This document shows, one piece after another, positions 1 through 11,171 of a stretch of 38,897 nt of DNA. The stretch is from the NCBI GenBank assembly GCA_030696845.1, contig JAUYRJ010000016.1, positions 1 through 38,897 on the forward strand, in the 5' to 3' direction. The first letter of the stretch is position 1; each line of letters starts with the position of its first letter. A program made the position numbers and the translations under genes. Under the pieces are notes generated by a model. The model worked only from the letters and a program-made list of their open reading frames with translations, had not been told where the DNA came from and did not search any database. The stretch comes from Polynucleobacter sp. (GTDB lineage: Bacteria; Pseudomonadota; Gammaproteobacteria; Burkholderiales; Burkholderiaceae).

Positions 1-4
1 GTAT

Positions 5-1369
5 TTAGTTGTGTCGCCCAATGCCTTGATACTCAAACCCCAATTCTTGCATAGCTTGCGGCTCGTAGAGGTTTCTGCCATCAAAAATAATCGGCAACTT
101 CAGCTTTTGCTTGAGCAAGTCAAAATCGGGGCTACGAAAAGCCTTCCACTCGGTCACGATCACCAGGGCATCGCAACCCTCCACGGCGTCCATGGGCTGA
201 TCCACCATCGAAACCTGTTTTAAGGCCTCTGGATTTCCTGCAAAATCGGCTTCCAATCCGTGCTTTGCTTCTGGCATAGCAACGGGGTCATGCGCCACAA
301 TCGCCGCGCCACGTTTCACGAGCTCAGCAATAATCACGCGGCTGGGTGCCTCTCGCATGTCATCGGTATTGGGCTTAAATGCCAGGCCCCATAGCGCGAA
401 CTTCATCCCCTTAAGGTCTTTACCAAAGCGCTTTTCTATTTTCTCGACCAAGATGGTTTTCTGGGCTTCGTTGACCGCTTCGACGGCTTGCAATATTTTT
501 AAATCGCGACCGTGCTCGACTGCGGTTTTACTCAAAGCTGACACGTCTTTCGGAAAGCACGAGCCGCCATACCCCGTCCCTGAATACAAAAAGCCATACC
601 CAATCCGAGAATCCGAGCCAATGCCTTGGCGTACCGCTTCAATATCAGCGCCCACCACATCGGCTAAATTGGCTAGCTCATTCATGAAGGAGATGCGCGT
701 GGCTAACATGGCATTGGCCGCGTACTTGGTCAGCTCCGCACTTTTGACATCCATGTAATAGGTGCGCTCATGGTGGCGATTAAATGGGGCATAGAGTTTG
801 CGCATCTGCTCTTTGGCGCGCAGGCCAGCTGGCGTTCCGTCTGTTCCAATCACGATGCGATCGGGGCGCATGAAATCTTCTACCGCCGCGCCCTCTTTTA
901 AAAACTCCGGGTTCGATACCACCGAACACAAATCGGCCGACAGGCCGCGCTTACTTAATTCTTCAGCAATGGCTGCAGATACTTTTTCGGCGGTGCCCAC
1001 CGGTACGGTGGACTTATCGACCACCACTTTGGGCGTGGTCATATGGCGACCAATATTGCGCGCTGCTGCCACGACGTATTGCAAATCGGCTGAACCATCC
1101 TCATCGGGTGGAGTGCCAACCGCAATAAACTGAATCTCGCCATGTGCGACGGAAGCGGCAATGTCGGTGGAGAACTGCAAGCGTCCCGCAGCGCGATTAC
1201 GCTCAATCATCTCTTTTAAACCGGGTTCGTAAATTGGTACGCCGCCCGAGTTCAAAATGGCGATTTTCTTGGGATCGAGATCAAGGCAAAACACATTATT
1301 CCCTTGCTCAGCCAAACAGGCGCCGGTAACCAAGCCGACGTAACCGCTACCGATGATGGTGACTTTCAT
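5..1369 (-). CDS. ugd: UDP-glucose 6-dehydrogenase
   Basis: Oxidises UDP-glucose to UDP-glucuronate with two NAD+, in the cytoplasm, feeding capsule, exopolysaccharide or LPS sugar synthesis. The 454-aa protein begins with a Rossmann dinucleotide site ([10 protein letters not shown], residues 7-16). Its catalytic cysteine is Cys271 in [12 protein letters not shown]. The central helix containing ELTKYAANA and the C-terminal UDP-binding part are present, and the length is normal for the family. It is last in the minus-strand block, 29 bp after lapB, and its stop codon lies at the left edge of the window. The related GDP-mannose dehydrogenases share the fold, but the overall sequence fits UDP-glucose dehydrogenase better. 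Confidence 0.95.
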   Translation of the reverse strand: MKVTIIGSGYVGLVTGACLAEQGNNVFCLDLDPKKIAILNSGGVPIYEPGLKEMIERNRAAGRLQFSTDIAASVAHGEIQFIAVGTPPDEDGSADLQYVVAAARNIGRHMTTPKVVVDKSTVPVGTAEKVSAAIAEELSKRGLSADLCSVVSNPEFLKEGAAVEDFMRPDRIVIGTDGTPAGLRAKEQMRKLYAPFNRHHERTYYMDVKSAELTKYAANAMLATRISFMNELANLADVVGADIEAVRQGIGSDSRIGYGFLYSGTGYGGSCFPKDVSALSKTAVEHGRDLKILQAVEAVNEAQKTILVEKIEKRFGKDLKGMKFALWGLAFKPNTDDMREAPSRVIIAELVKRGAAIVAHDPVAMPEAKHGLEADFAGNPEALKQVSMVDQPMDAVEGCDALVIVTEWKAFRSPDFDLLKQKLKLPIIFDGRNLYEPQAMQELGFEYQGIGRHN

Positions 1370-1398
1370 GCTTTAATCCGTTTCTTTTTTCATTGCGC

Positions 1399-2610
1399 TT
1401 ACATCGATGGGCCGCTGGCGGCGACCCCTTCGCTACGCCGGGGCGAGTAAGCCTCCCAATGATTGCAGCCTGGGCATTGCCAATAAAAACGCCGCGCCCT
1501 AAAGCCGCAATTGCCGCAGGTGTAGCGCGCCAAGGAGGTGGTGCGCTGTTTTAATAAACCCAAGGTCGCCTGTAAATCCGCCACGCGCTCAGGACTGCCG
1601 CCCGCCTGGGCCAACGCTAAACGCGTTTCTGCTAACTTAGAAAGCGCGGTCAAACTAGGCGTGTGTTGCATCACCTCGACCAGCATCTTTTCGGTAGCAG
1701 CTGCCCCCCGAATTTGCATCATGTGTTTATGCACGATATCCAAGAGCTCGCCAGCAGCCTGGGTTTGAAGCAGCTCCATCAACTGATCGAGTCCCGCATC
1801 AGTTTTATCAACTGCGGCATGCGCCGCCATCCAGCGGTCGGCAACCAAATGCATATAAGCGGGGTGCTTTTGCGCCAGCGCGCTCCACACTTCAATGGCT
1901 TGACTGGGGCGATCATTCGCAAGCAAATAGTCGCCTTGCAACATCAAGGCTCTAGCTTGCGCAGGCACGGCCTGCAATGCCTGGTTAATAGAGTGCTCGG
2001 TTTCAGGCATGTCTTTACGGCGCAGCGCCTCTTGCGCGAGCTCGCAATGAAACTGCGCAATCTCGGTATGGTGGTCTTTGCCCTGCAGCACGGCTAACTC
2101 GGTAGCGGCAACGATGGCTTTTTTCCAGTCGCGCTCCACTTGATACATTTCCAATAAGCTCTCTTTGGCCGGCACACTGTATTTGCCTTCACCCACTTGA
2201 TTGAGTGAAGCTTCAGCTCGATCTAGCAGACCAGCCCGCAAAAAATCACGGCCAAGCTCGTAAGCGGCATGGTCGCGATCACGCGGCTTTAGATCGGTAC
2301 GGCCAGCCAAGTGCTGATGAATCCGAATCGCCCGCTCGGTCTCACCGCGGCGCCGAAATAAATTCCCTAAAGAAAAATGCAGGTCGACTGTTTCAGGGTC
2401 GAGCTGCGCCACCTTCACCAAGGCTTCAATGGCCTGATCGGGCTGCTCGTTCAGTAACAGGCTAAGGCCTTTAAAGGTAGAGCGCTGCTGCTGCATGCGC
2501 TCGCGCTCATCCATACGACTCTCAAGCCGCAAGTCCCAACGCGAGGCAAGCCATCCCAATCCGAATAAGACGGGAAGCAGTAATAACCATGCGGTTTGAA
2601 TTTGAATCAT
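1399..2610 (-). CDS. lapB: LPS assembly regulator LapB (YciM), TPR protein with rubredoxin-like end
   Basis: The E. coli homologue is an inner-membrane-anchored regulator that promotes FtsH degradation of LpxC and so balances LPS synthesis. The 403-aa protein has an N-terminal membrane helix (about residues 7-23), then a long array of TPR-like helix pairs (about residues 45-350). It ends in a rubredoxin-type metal site with Cys365, Cys368, Cys379 and Cys382 (YTCGNCGF and QCPGCNHW). This order and length match the family. It lies downstream of ihfB on the same strand with an 81-bp gap, an arrangement common in proteobacteria. Confidence 0.93.
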   Translation of the reverse strand: MIQIQTAWLLLLPVLFGLGWLASRWDLRLESRMDERERMQQQRSTFKGLSLLLNEQPDQAIEALVKVAQLDPETVDLHFSLGNLFRRRGETERAIRIHQHLAGRTDLKPRDRDHAAYELGRDFLRAGLLDRAEASLNQVGEGKYSVPAKESLLEMYQVERDWKKAIVAATELAVLQGKDHHTEIAQFHCELAQEALRRKDMPETEHSINQALQAVPAQARALMLQGDYLLANDRPSQAIEVWSALAQKHPAYMHLVADRWMAAHAAVDKTDAGLDQLMELLQTQAAGELLDIVHKHMMQIRGAAATEKMLVEVMQHTPSLTALSKLAETRLALAQAGGSPERVADLQATLGLLKQRTTSLARYTCGNCGFRARRFYWQCPGCNHWEAYSPRRSEGVAASGPSM

Positions 2611-2691
2611 GGGGGACGATTTACGTAAGGCAGCTTGATATCAAACTAGGCCTGCGATGACTCAGGGGCGATTGCTCGAAAACGAGGCAAA

Positions 2692-3045
2692 TCAGCCTTC
2701 CTTGTTACCAGACTGCGCCTGCTGGTGAGGCTGATTGAGCGGCTTGTAGTCAACCCGTTCACGCAGCTCTTTACCTGGCTTGAAGTGGGGTACCCGCTTT
2801 TCTGGAATTAATACTTTTTCGCCCGACTTGGGGTTGCGACCGGTACGTGCTGGACGGTGATGCAATACAAAACTGCCGACGCCACGCAATTCAATGCGCT
2901 TACCTTCCGCAAGCGCGTGCGTCATGGTATCCAAGAGCGTTTTAACCGCTAACTCGACATCGCGCGGCAAAAGCTGCGGAAACTGCTCCGCTAAGCTTTC
3001 GACGAGCTCTGAACGTGTAATGGCTTGTTGATCGTGATCTGACAT
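2692..3045 (-). CDS. ihfB: Integration host factor subunit beta
   Basis: DNA-bending nucleoid protein that pairs with IhfA; it acts in replication, transcription and site-specific recombination. The 117-aa sequence has the HU/IHF fold with the DNA-binding arm around [18 protein letters not shown] and the conserved [12 protein letters not shown] end. It is about 20 residues longer than the E. coli protein because of a polar Gln/Lys-rich C-terminal tail. It follows rpsA by 47 bp, and that gap carries a terminator-like hairpin, so it is probably transcribed by read-through or from its own promoter. IhfB rather than HU is supported by the position next to rpsA. Confidence 0.93.
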   Translation of the reverse strand: MSDHDQQAITRSELVESLAEQFPQLLPRDVELAVKTLLDTMTHALAEGKRIELRGVGSFVLHHRPARTGRNPKSGEKVLIPEKRVPHFKPGKELRERVDYKPLNQPHQQAQSGNKEG

Positions 3046-3054
3046 GATCTATCA

Positions 3055-3084
3055 ATAAAAATCGCCACCCCTCATGGAGTGGCG
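3055..3084 (-). terminator. Terminator-like hairpin between rpsA and ihfB
   Basis: On the minus strand a stem CGCCAC/GTGGCG (3063-3084) is followed by ATTTTTAT. It lies just after the rpsA stop and before the ihfB start, so it probably reduces ihfB transcription relative to rpsA. Confidence 0.7.
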
Positions 3085-3092
3085 AAATTGAT

Positions 3093-4766
3093 TTAGCCCT
3101 GATTGTCCAACTTCGCTTTGAGTAAAGCGCCCAAATTGGTCGTGCCAGACTGCGCATCGCCTTGGAGCTTGCTCATTGCATCGTGTTGATCAGCACTGTC
3201 TTTGGCCTTGATCGACAGGTTGATATTGCGTGACTTGCGATCAATATTAATGATCATCGCTGTCACGGTATCGCCTTCTTTCAGGACATTGCGTGCATCT
3301 TCAACGCGATCGGTTGAGATTTCAGAAGCGCGCAGATACGCCTCGACTTCATCAGCCAAGTGAATGGTTGCACCCTTGGCATCAACGCTCTTCACCGTAC
3401 CAGTAACGAGGCTACCTTTGTCGCTAGTCGAGGTGTAGTTGTTGAATGGGTCGCCAGACAATTGCTTGATGCCCAGAGAGATACGCTCTTTCTCAACATC
3501 GATGGCCAATACCGTGGCTTCCACTTCGTCGCCTTTTTTGTATTTCTTAACGGCTTCTTCACCAGGCTCATTCCAAGACAGGTCGGAGAGGTGTACGAGG
3601 CCATCAATACCGCCAGGCAAACCAATGAACACACCAAAGTCGGTAATCGACTTGATGGCACCAGTGAGCTTGTCGCCCTTCTGTTGACCGCGGGAGAACT
3701 CTTCCCATGGATTGGCTTTGCACTGCTTGATACCAAGACTGATGCGGCGCTTGTCTTCATCAATATCCAGCACCATGACTTCCACTTCGGTACCCAGAGC
3801 AACGGCTTTGCTTGGAGCGACGTTCTTGTTGGTCCAGTCCATTTCAGAAACGTGTACCAAACCTTCAATGCCGCTCTCGATTTCTACGAATGCGCCGTAG
3901 TCGGTGAGGTTGGTGACCTTACCGAATAAACGGGTGTTGGGTGGGTAGCGACGCGCGATGCCAACCCATGGGTCGTCACCGAGCTGCTTCACACCGAGTG
4001 AAACGCGATTCTTCTCTTGATCGAACTTCAAGATCTTCGCGGTCACTTCTTGACCAACAGTCAACATCTCGCTGGGGTGACGCACGCGACGCCAAGCCAA
4101 ATCGGTAATGTGCAAGAGGCCATCGATACCGCCGAGGTCCACGAATGCGCCGTAGTCGGTGATGTTCTTCACTACACCCTGTACTACGCTACCTTCTTTG
4201 AGGTTTACCATCAACTTGGCACGCTCTTCACCTTGGCTAGCTTCAACCACAGCACGACGGGAGAGAACCACGTTATTGCGCTTACGATCGAGCTTGATGA
4301 ACTTGAACTCCATGGTCTTGCCTTCGTATGGGCTGGTATCTTTAATCGGACGGGTGTCAACGAGGGAACCGGGCAAGAATGAGCGAATGCCGTTCACCAT
4401 GACGGTTAAGCCGCCTTTGACCTTACCGGTAACCGTACCAGTAACAATCTCCGCTTGCTCCAAGGCTTTTTCCAAATTCATCCACGATGCCAAGCGCTTC
4501 GCTTTATCGCGGGACAGGATGGTATCGCCGTAGCCGTTTTCAAGGGCGTCGATCGCTACCGAAACGAAATCGCCAGGAGCGACTTCAATCTCGCCAGCGT
4601 CGTTATGGAATTCTTCAACGGGAATAAACGCTTCGGACTTGAGGCCGGCGTTCACCACCACGAAATTATGATCAATGCGAAGGACTTCAGCCGAGATAAC
4701 TTGGCCGGTCTTCATATTCGATCGGGTTAGGGATTCTTCAAATAGTTCTGCAAAAGATTCAGACAT
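3093..4766 (-). CDS. rpsA: 30S ribosomal protein S1
   Basis: Binds mRNA on the small ribosomal subunit and supports initiation on structured or weakly SD-led messages; it also works with tmRNA. The 557-aa protein has six S1 (OB-fold) repeats, seen as recurring [21 protein letters not shown] and RRISLGIKQ type segments, and the length equals E. coli S1. It starts 134 bp after the end of cmk on the minus strand, the usual cmk-rpsA-ihfB order. The leader has room for a promoter of its own, which I could not pinpoint. Confidence 0.97.
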   Translation of the reverse strand: MSESFAELFEESLTRSNMKTGQVISAEVLRIDHNFVVVNAGLKSEAFIPVEEFHNDAGEIEVAPGDFVSVAIDALENGYGDTILSRDKAKRLASWMNLEKALEQAEIVTGTVTGKVKGGLTVMVNGIRSFLPGSLVDTRPIKDTSPYEGKTMEFKFIKLDRKRNNVVLSRRAVVEASQGEERAKLMVNLKEGSVVQGVVKNITDYGAFVDLGGIDGLLHITDLAWRRVRHPSEMLTVGQEVTAKILKFDQEKNRVSLGVKQLGDDPWVGIARRYPPNTRLFGKVTNLTDYGAFVEIESGIEGLVHVSEMDWTNKNVAPSKAVALGTEVEVMVLDIDEDKRRISLGIKQCKANPWEEFSRGQQKGDKLTGAIKSITDFGVFIGLPGGIDGLVHLSDLSWNEPGEEAVKKYKKGDEVEATVLAIDVEKERISLGIKQLSGDPFNNYTSTSDKGSLVTGTVKSVDAKGATIHLADEVEAYLRASEISTDRVEDARNVLKEGDTVTAMIINIDRKSRNINLSIKAKDSADQHDAMSKLQGDAQSGTTNLGALLKAKLDNQG

Positions 4767-4900
4767 GTATATTCACTTTGTGCCGCCAGAAGGCCTGACG
4801 GGTTAGGTTAAACAAGTTCGTTGAAACACGCGGTTTAGAAAGATGCGTTGTAGAGTTTCAAGAACACCAATAAATCAACAACTTACTGCACTCACTACAC

Positions 4901-5581
4901 TTACTGCGCGCACTCGGCCAGCGATTGATACCAACCGATCACTTGCTTGACTGCCTGATCAATCGATAAATCCGATGTATCGAGCACTTTTGCGCCTTCT
5001 GCCACGACTAATGGAGCGCTACCCCGATTACTATCCCGAGCATCGCGCTGCTTTAAATCGTGCAACAAGTCCTCCATATTAGCAGAAAACCCCTTAGCGA
5101 TCAATTGCTTATATCGACGTTCTGCGCGCGCGGCAACGCTAGCGGTTAAAAATACCTTGAGGCGCGCATCCGGGAAAATGACGCTCGCCATGTCACGACC
5201 GTCGGCCACTAAGCCCGGATTTTGGCGAAAACCGTGCTGCAATCGCACTAATGCCTGCCGCAACTCCGGATGCACCGCGATTTCAGAGGCCCGTAGGCCG
5301 ATGGCCTCGGTTCGAATTAACTCGGAAACGTCTTCCTCGCCCAGTAATATCTGCCCACCCTGAAACGCGACCGGCATGGACTCGGCTAATTTGCTTAAAA
5401 AATAGGCATTTGTGCTTGAAATACCCTCTCGCTCGCTGGCTAAGGCCACTAAGCGGTACAGGGCACCGCTATCCAGATAATGAAATCCCAAGGCCTTGGC
5501 TACCAAAGCGGCAACGGTACCCTTGCCTGAGGCAGTGGGTCCATCAATCGCAATGACCGGAGGCGCCGACAATGCACCCAT
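4901..5581 (-). CDS. cmk: Cytidylate kinase
   Basis: Phosphorylates CMP and dCMP with ATP, in cytoplasmic nucleotide recycling. The 226-aa protein has a P-loop (GPTASGKGT, residues 14-22), the YLDSGALYR segment that binds the CMP side, and [15 protein letters not shown] with the conserved RDM region. The start lies 2 bp after the aroA stop codon, so the two are translationally close, as is common in this order. Confidence 0.95.
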   Translation of the reverse strand: MGALSAPPVIAIDGPTASGKGTVAALVAKALGFHYLDSGALYRLVALASEREGISSTNAYFLSKLAESMPVAFQGGQILLGEEDVSELIRTEAIGLRASEIAVHPELRQALVRLQHGFRQNPGLVADGRDMASVIFPDARLKVFLTASVAARAERRYKQLIAKGFSANMEDLLHDLKQRDARDSNRGSAPLVVAEGAKVLDTSDLSIDQAVKQVIGWYQSLAECAQ

Positions 5582-5583
5582 CC

Positions 5584-6924
5584 TTACGCGGAAGAGACCA
5601 ACTGGGCAAATTCCGCAAAATAGTGCGGAAAGGTTTTAGCGACGCAATCGGGATCATTAATCACCAGCGCATTCGGTCCAAATGCCGCCAGGGAGAAACA
5701 CATCGCCATGCGGTGATCGTCGTACGTATCAATTCCGCTTCGGGGAGAGCGCCAGGTAGTAGGCGAGCGAATGAGCAAATAATCCGGCCCCGCCTCAACG
5801 CCTGCGCCAAGCTTCTCAAGCTCGCATGCCATCGCCGCAATGCGGTCAGTTTCTTTCACGCGCCAACTGGCAATGCCATTTAAACGCGTCTCGCCGCTTG
5901 CGAACAGCGCCACAATCGCCAGCGTCATCGCCGCATCGGGTATCTCGGTGCAATCGATGGTGATGCCATGCAATGGGCCGTTCTCTGGCGCAGCCGCCTC
6001 AATCCAATCGTCGCCTTTCGTAATGAGCGCGCCCATCTGCGCTAAGGCGTCAGCAAAAGCAACGTCCCCCTGAATGCTCTCGCGCCCCACCCCCAGCACG
6101 CGTACTGGGCCCGCGCCAATCGCGCCTGCCGCTAAAAAATAAGATGCGGATGAGGCATCGCCTTCCACCGCTAAGCGCCCAGGGCTTTTGTAGACTGCCC
6201 CGCCCGCTTGCAATGCGGCTTGCGCTGGTATCACAAAGGTGTGTAAATCCGGGCATTCCACTTGCACGCCAAAGCGTTGCATGAGTTTTTGCGTAATCTC
6301 AATATAGGGTCGTGAGATCAGTTCACCAATCACTTCAATCCGAATCGCTTCTCTGGCAAGGAGGGGCAAGGCCATCAGCAGCGCAGTCAAAAACTGACTC
6401 GACACATCCCCCCGAATGCGCACCACTTCAGGAATCGATATCGCTGCCGCATGCATCTGTATCGGGGGATAACCCTCTTCCTGAAGGTAGCTGATATCGG
6501 CGCCGATTTGGCGCAGCCCATCCACCAAATCCCGAATGGGTCTCTCGTGCATGCGCGGCACGCCCGAGAGGCGGTAGCTGCCTTGCTGCATGACGAGTGC
6601 AGCGGTTAAAGGACGAATCGCGGTACCGGCATTGCCCATAAATAAATCGGCTTCCCGCACCGGAAAACGGCCACCACTACCTGTGACCGTGCACAGCGCC
6701 TCGCCCTGATCGATCACGCTTAAGCCCAGCTGGCGCAATGCCGCGCGCATCACTTGGGTATCGTCCGCATCCAGCAAATTGCTCAGCGTGGTTTGACCAT
6801 CCGCCAAGGCGGCTAAGAGTAAGCAGCGATTGGAAATGCTTTTGGACCCCGGCAGCGTAATCTGCCCATGAGCCCGAGTAAAGGGGCCGATCTCGATCTG
6901 TTTGACTGCCTGATGCTGACTCAT
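5584..6924 (-). CDS. aroA: 3-phosphoshikimate 1-carboxyvinyltransferase (EPSP synthase)
   Basis: Transfers enolpyruvyl from PEP to shikimate-3-phosphate, the sixth step of the shikimate pathway. Family motifs are present: [20 protein letters not shown] near the N-terminus and [11 protein letters not shown] around residue 97. An in-frame ATG exists at 6939, but I prefer the ATG at 6924 ([10 protein letters not shown], 446 aa) because it forms an ATGA overlap with the tyrA stop, matching the tight coupling elsewhere in this block. Confidence 0.95.
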   Translation of the reverse strand: MSQHQAVKQIEIGPFTRAHGQITLPGSKSISNRCLLLAALADGQTTLSNLLDADDTQVMRAALRQLGLSVIDQGEALCTVTGSGGRFPVREADLFMGNAGTAIRPLTAALVMQQGSYRLSGVPRMHERPIRDLVDGLRQIGADISYLQEEGYPPIQMHAAAISIPEVVRIRGDVSSQFLTALLMALPLLAREAIRIEVIGELISRPYIEITQKLMQRFGVQVECPDLHTFVIPAQAALQAGGAVYKSPGRLAVEGDASSASYFLAAGAIGAGPVRVLGVGRESIQGDVAFADALAQMGALITKGDDWIEAAAPENGPLHGITIDCTEIPDAAMTLAIVALFASGETRLNGIASWRVKETDRIAAMACELEKLGAGVEAGPDYLLIRSPTTWRSPRSGIDTYDDHRMAMCFSLAAFGPNALVINDPDCVAKTFPHYFAEFAQLVSSA

Positions 6925-7802
6925 TGAGGGCCATCCCATGCTTGGCGCGCTGTACTGGCTTTGGTAAAGGCTTTTTCTAAAGCCGCCGCATCTTCTTTGG
7001 CAATCAGCTCACGCAAATGGCTGGCGACCAATAAATACTGATCCAACTCTTTGAGGATAGCGGTGCGATTCGCTAGGCAAATATCGCGCCACATCTCTGG
7101 GCTAGAGGCAGCAATGCGTGTGAAATCCCGAAAGCCCGCGCCAGCGTGCTCCAGCTTTTCATTGGCATCTTCAGAATTCATGACGCTCACCATCAGGGCA
7201 TACGAGAGCACATGCGGTAAGTGCGATACCGCTGCAAAAATGGCGTCGTGCTGAACTGCTCCCATCTTTCGCACCCGAGCGCCGGTGGATTCCCAAAACT
7301 GCGTGATGAGTTCGACATCGACCTTGGCGTTTTCTTGCAACTGGCACAGGATGGTTTGCTTGCCTGTAAATAAATCAGCTTTTGCTGCCGCAGCACCATG
7401 CTGCGCGCCGCCCGCAATCGGATGGGCTGGCACAAACTGGCAGGCTTTTTTTCCTAAGACTTCTTTAGCCGCCAAAATCACATCGCTCTTGGTGCTACCC
7501 GCATCGGTAATCAAGGTGTGCGACTCTAAAAACGGTTCGATCGCCGTGAAGGTGGCGCGCATTTGCGCGACCGGCACGCACAGCACCAGCACTTGGGACT
7601 GTTTGCATGCCTCCTCCAAACTCACTACGCCATCAATGGCGCCAATGGCCATCGCCTCATCTAAATTGGCTTTGCTGCGGCCGACTCCATAAACCGCATC
7701 CACGGCACCAGCGCGCTTGAGCGCTAAGCCTAGCGAGGCGCCAATCAAACCCACTCCCACAATGGTGACGGTACCGAAATGGGCGGTTTTAGTTTGGTTC
7801 AT
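6921..7802 (-). CDS. tyrA: Prephenate dehydrogenase
   Basis: Oxidatively decarboxylates prephenate to 4-hydroxyphenylpyruvate (or arogenate to tyrosine) in tyrosine synthesis. The 293-aa protein is a stand-alone TyrA with an N-terminal Rossmann site ([17 protein letters not shown], residues 16-32) and the [14 protein letters not shown] substrate-site region, followed by the all-helical dimerisation domain. No chorismate mutase domain is fused to it; that domain is on PheA in the same operon. It begins 22 bp after hisC and overlaps aroA by 4 bp. Cofactor preference cannot be read with certainty. Confidence 0.93.
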   Translation of the reverse strand: MNQTKTAHFGTVTIVGVGLIGASLGLALKRAGAVDAVYGVGRSKANLDEAMAIGAIDGVVSLEEACKQSQVLVLCVPVAQMRATFTAIEPFLESHTLITDAGSTKSDVILAAKEVLGKKACQFVPAHPIAGGAQHGAAAAKADLFTGKQTILCQLQENAKVDVELITQFWESTGARVRKMGAVQHDAIFAAVSHLPHVLSYALMVSVMNSEDANEKLEHAGAGFRDFTRIAASSPEMWRDICLANRTAILKELDQYLLVASHLRELIAKEDAAALEKAFTKASTARQAWDGPQ

Positions 7803-7824
7803 GAATGATGGAATCAGTGCCGGC

Positions 7825-8958
7825 CTAAACTGAGGCTGACTTCAGAATATCGCGTAAGGCGTGAATGAAGGCTGCATTTTCTTCAGGCAGACCAATCGAG
7901 ATCCGCAGCCATTCAGGCAAGCCGTAATTGCCAACCGGGCGAACGATGATGCCGCGCTTAAGTAACTCTAAGTTGATACGCGCGCCCGCGCCTGCATCCT
8001 CACCCACTTTGACTAAAATAAAGTTACCGGCAGACGGCAAGAATCGCAAGCCTAGGTCTTTAAATGCATCCGTTAACTGCGCATACCCAGCTTGATTTAA
8101 TTCAAAGCCAGCTTGTAAAAAGGCGTCGTCCTGAAACGCCGCAATTGCGGCCGCCTGGGCCAGACTATTCACATTGAAGGGTTGCCGAATGCGATTGAGT
8201 AAATCGGTGAGTCCAGGCTGGGCTACGCCATAGCCAATCCGCAGTCCCGCCAAACCATATGCTTTTGAAAAGCTGCGCGAGAGAATCATATTGGGGTAGC
8301 GCTTGACCCAGGCAATTGCATCGTAGCGCTGCTCTGGGGTCAAGTACTCGTTATAGGCTTCATCGAGCACCACCACGACATGCGGAGGCACTTTCGATAA
8401 AAATGCGTCAATTTCCTGAGGCTCTAAATAGCTGCCAGTGGGATTATTGGGGTTCGCCACAAACACCAGCTTGGCTTTATCGCCCGCTTGCGCAATCGCA
8501 CTTAGCATGGCGGGTAAATTATGGCCATACACCGCAGTTGGCGCCACTTCCACTGCAACCGCGCCCACCGCCTGCGTTGCGAGTGGGTACACCGCAAACG
8601 CATGCTTTGAGAAGATAACCGCATCACCGGCTTGTGCCACGGCTCTGGCTGCTAACTCCAAAATATCGTTGCTGCCATTACCTAAGGTAATCCAATCGGC
8701 GGGAACGCCCAAGCGATCGGATAAGACTTTCTTGAGTTCAAAGCCATTGGAGTCGGGATAACGACCGAGGTCGCTGGCAGCGCGCAGCATCGCCTCTTGC
8801 GCAGACTGGGGCATGCCCAATGGGTTTTCATTAGAGGCGAGCTTCACAATCTTGCTCTCATCAAGGCCGTATTCACGGGCCACTTCACTAATGGGTCGGC
8901 CCCCAACATAGGGTGCAATCGCTTGAATGTGTTTCAGACCGAGGGGCGTTGCCATCAT
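7825..8958 (-). CDS. hisC: HisC-type aminotransferase (histidinol-phosphate / aromatic aminotransferase)
   Basis: PLP-dependent fold-type I aminotransferase of the HisC family, 377 aa. The PLP lysine is Lys232 in SRSFSKAYGLAGLRIG. Asp199 in LDEAY contacts the pyridine nitrogen, and Asn172 lies in NPNNPTGS. It sits between pheA and tyrA, not in a his operon. By known cases in this arrangement it may mainly transaminate phenylpyruvate and 4-hydroxyphenylpyruvate, perhaps with histidinol phosphate as well; that role is inferred from context. The first of two adjacent ATG codons overlaps the pheA stop as TAATG. Confidence 0.88.
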   Translation of the reverse strand: MMATPLGLKHIQAIAPYVGGRPISEVAREYGLDESKIVKLASNENPLGMPQSAQEAMLRAASDLGRYPDSNGFELKKVLSDRLGVPADWITLGNGSNDILELAARAVAQAGDAVIFSKHAFAVYPLATQAVGAVAVEVAPTAVYGHNLPAMLSAIAQAGDKAKLVFVANPNNPTGSYLEPQEIDAFLSKVPPHVVVVLDEAYNEYLTPEQRYDAIAWVKRYPNMILSRSFSKAYGLAGLRIGYGVAQPGLTDLLNRIRQPFNVNSLAQAAAIAAFQDDAFLQAGFELNQAGYAQLTDAFKDLGLRFLPSAGNFILVKVGEDAGAGARINLELLKRGIIVRPVGNYGLPEWLRISIGLPEENAAFIHALRDILKSASV

Positions 8959-10040
8959 TAAATCCGTGCGCGTGGGTATGAACCCAATTTTTTGTAAAAG
9001 GCGGCTGTATCTTGCAGCTCTACCAATGCTTTGGCCACATTGGCATCCTCGGCATGACCCGCAACATCAATATAGAAGTGATATTCCCAAGTGCCTTTGC
9101 GCGCGGGGCGCGATTCAAAACGGGTCATCGAAACACCATGCTTCGCCAAAGGAGCTAAGAGAGAATGCACTGCACCGGGTTTATTGGCCACCGATAAAAC
9201 TAAAGAGGTTTGATCATTTCCAGTCGGCTGGCAAAGATAAGTGCCGATCACCACAAAGCGCGTGCGATTGTGTGGATCATCCTGAATCTGCTGCGCCACC
9301 GCTTGTAAGCCATAAGCCACCTGTGCCGGATCGCCTGCGATTGCCGCAATGCTGGGATCTGCCGCAGCCATGCGCGCTGCTTCGGCATTACTGCTCACTG
9401 CTTGGCGATTGAGCTGCGGGGCATGTACGCTCAGCCACTGCTGGCACTGCGCTAAGGCTTGCGCGTGCGCGCAAACCGTCGTCACGCCATCGATCTTGCC
9501 TGTCTTACTAAGTAAATGGTGCCGAATCGACAGCACCACTTCACCGCTAATTTGCAATGGGGAGTCGAGCAATAAATCCAAGGTGCGCGAGACCGCGCCC
9601 TCGCTGGAATTTTCTACGGGCACTACGCCAAACTGCGCTACGCCTTTTTCAACCGATTTAAATACTTCGTCTAAGCTGGCGCACGGCAATCCCGCAATCG
9701 ATTGCCCAAAATAGGTTTGCGCGGCTAACTCAGAAAAGGTTCCAACCGGCCCCAAATAGGCAATGGTTTGCCTTGCCTCAAGAGCCCGGCAAGCGGACAT
9801 GATTTCGCGCCAAATGGCGGCAATACCATCTTCCTGCAAAGGGCCTGGATTGGTCTTGAGTAAATTGGCTACCACTTGACGTTCACGCTCAGGCCGAAAT
9901 ACGGGCGATACAAAATCGCCTTTAACGTGACCCACTTCTTGAGCGGCTTTAGCGCGCTTTGATAAGAGTTCGAGTATTTCAGCGTCAAGCGCATCAATAC
10001 GCGCTCGCAAGGGAGCCAGCCGCTGATCTTCGGTAGCCAT
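8958..10040 (-). CDS. pheA: Bifunctional chorismate mutase / prephenate dehydratase (P-protein)
   Basis: Converts chorismate to prephenate and prephenate to phenylpyruvate. The 360-aa protein has an AroQ-type chorismate mutase helix domain (about residues 1-90, starting LRARIDALDAEILELLSKR). A prephenate dehydratase domain follows (about 95-275, with AYLGPVGTFSELAAQ and VENSSEGAVSRTLD). A C-terminal ACT domain (about 280-360) has the ESRP motif used for phenylalanine feedback. Both ends overlap neighbours as TAATG: serC stop with the pheA start, and pheA stop with the hisC start. Confidence 0.95.
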   Translation of the reverse strand: MATEDQRLAPLRARIDALDAEILELLSKRAKAAQEVGHVKGDFVSPVFRPERERQVVANLLKTNPGPLQEDGIAAIWREIMSACRALEARQTIAYLGPVGTFSELAAQTYFGQSIAGLPCASLDEVFKSVEKGVAQFGVVPVENSSEGAVSRTLDLLLDSPLQISGEVVLSIRHHLLSKTGKIDGVTTVCAHAQALAQCQQWLSVHAPQLNRQAVSSNAEAARMAAADPSIAAIAGDPAQVAYGLQAVAQQIQDDPHNRTRFVVIGTYLCQPTGNDQTSLVLSVANKPGAVHSLLAPLAKHGVSMTRFESRPARKGTWEYHFYIDVAGHAEDANVAKALVELQDTAAFYKKLGSYPRARI

Positions 10041-11137
10041 TACGCCCGCCTTTCAAATTCACGCATAAATTCCAATAAGGTCTTTACACCCTCGAGTGGC
10101 ATTGCATTGTAAATACTGGCGCGCATACCGCCTGCTGCCTTATGGCCTCGCAAGGCGGCCAAGCCAGCGCTACTCGACTGGGCTAAAAAGGCAGCGTTAA
10201 GGCCTTCGTCTTTTAGGAAGAAGGTGACGTTGGTTCGTGAGCGATAGCGTGGATCAACCCGGTTCTCGTACAAACTGCTGCTATCAATGTAGTTGTAAAG
10301 CAAGTTGGATTTCTCTAAGTTCACGCGTTCCATCTCGGCAACGCCGCCTTGCTTAAGTAGCCACTTAAATACGAGGCCCGATAAATACATCGCAAAGGTG
10401 GGGGGCGTATTGAGCATCGATTGCGTGGCTTCTTGTTTTGCCCAATCCCAAATCGATGGAGTGATGGTCATCTGATAACCCATCAGGTCTCGGCGAATAA
10501 TCACAAAGGTCACGCCGGCCGGACCAATGTTCTTTTGCGCGCCCGCAAACCACACGCCGCACTGCGTCACATCCATCGTGCGCGACAAAATATTACTGGA
10601 GATGTCAGCCACCAAAATACGATCACCCACATCCGGTACTTCTTGAAATTCCACCCCGCCAATGGTTTCATTGGCGCAGTAATGCAGGTAAGCGGCATCA
10701 TCGGATAAATGCCAACTGCTTCTCTCTGGAATGGTTGTGAAGCGCTCCTCTTTCGAGCTCGCGACGAGGTGGGCTTGACCGTATTTTTGCGCCTCTAAAA
10801 ACGATTTTTCGGACCAAATGCCGGTCACCAGAAAGTCTGCTTTAGGGCCATTTTTAGCGAGCGGCATGAGGTTCATGGGCACCGCGGCATTTTGACCAAT
10901 ACCGCCGCCTTGCAACATCAAAATCGCATAACTATCGGGGATACCCATCAGCACCCGTAAATCCTGCAAAGTCTCTTCGTAGAGGGCCATGAACTCCGGG
11001 CTGCGATGGCTGATTTCCATCACACTTGTGCCCATGCCCCGCCAGTTCAGCAGCTCTTCCGACGCCTGTTGCAAGACTTCGGTTGGCAAAGTGGCGGGTC
11101 CCGCTGCGAAATTAAAAATGCGGCGGTCAAAAGTCAT
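10040..11137 (-). CDS. serC: Phosphoserine aminotransferase
   Basis: PLP enzyme that makes 3-phosphoserine from 3-phosphohydroxypyruvate and glutamate, and a related step in PLP synthesis. The 365-aa protein has Lys202 in WFAGAQKNIGPAG as the Schiff-base lysine, LQGGGIGQNAAVPMNL near the phosphate site, and the FNFAAGPATLP N-terminus typical of SerC. It starts 34 bp after gyrA on the same strand, so it may be co-transcribed with gyrA, and it overlaps pheA. Confidence 0.96.
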   Translation of the reverse strand: MTFDRRIFNFAAGPATLPTEVLQQASEELLNWRGMGTSVMEISHRSPEFMALYEETLQDLRVLMGIPDSYAILMLQGGGIGQNAAVPMNLMPLAKNGPKADFLVTGIWSEKSFLEAQKYGQAHLVASSKEERFTTIPERSSWHLSDDAAYLHYCANETIGGVEFQEVPDVGDRILVADISSNILSRTMDVTQCGVWFAGAQKNIGPAGVTFVIIRRDLMGYQMTITPSIWDWAKQEATQSMLNTPPTFAMYLSGLVFKWLLKQGGVAEMERVNLEKSNLLYNYIDSSSLYENRVDPRYRSRTNVTFFLKDEGLNAAFLAQSSSAGLAALRGHKAAGGMRASIYNAMPLEGVKTLLEFMREFERRA

Positions 11138-11171
11138 AAGGCGGCCTAGGTCTTAATGTAAAAACAGCAGC

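Noticed and set aside
3360-3929. 189-residue open frame antisense to rpsA
   Set aside because: Shadow of the repetitive, codon-biased S1 gene, with no family likeness and no signals of its own.
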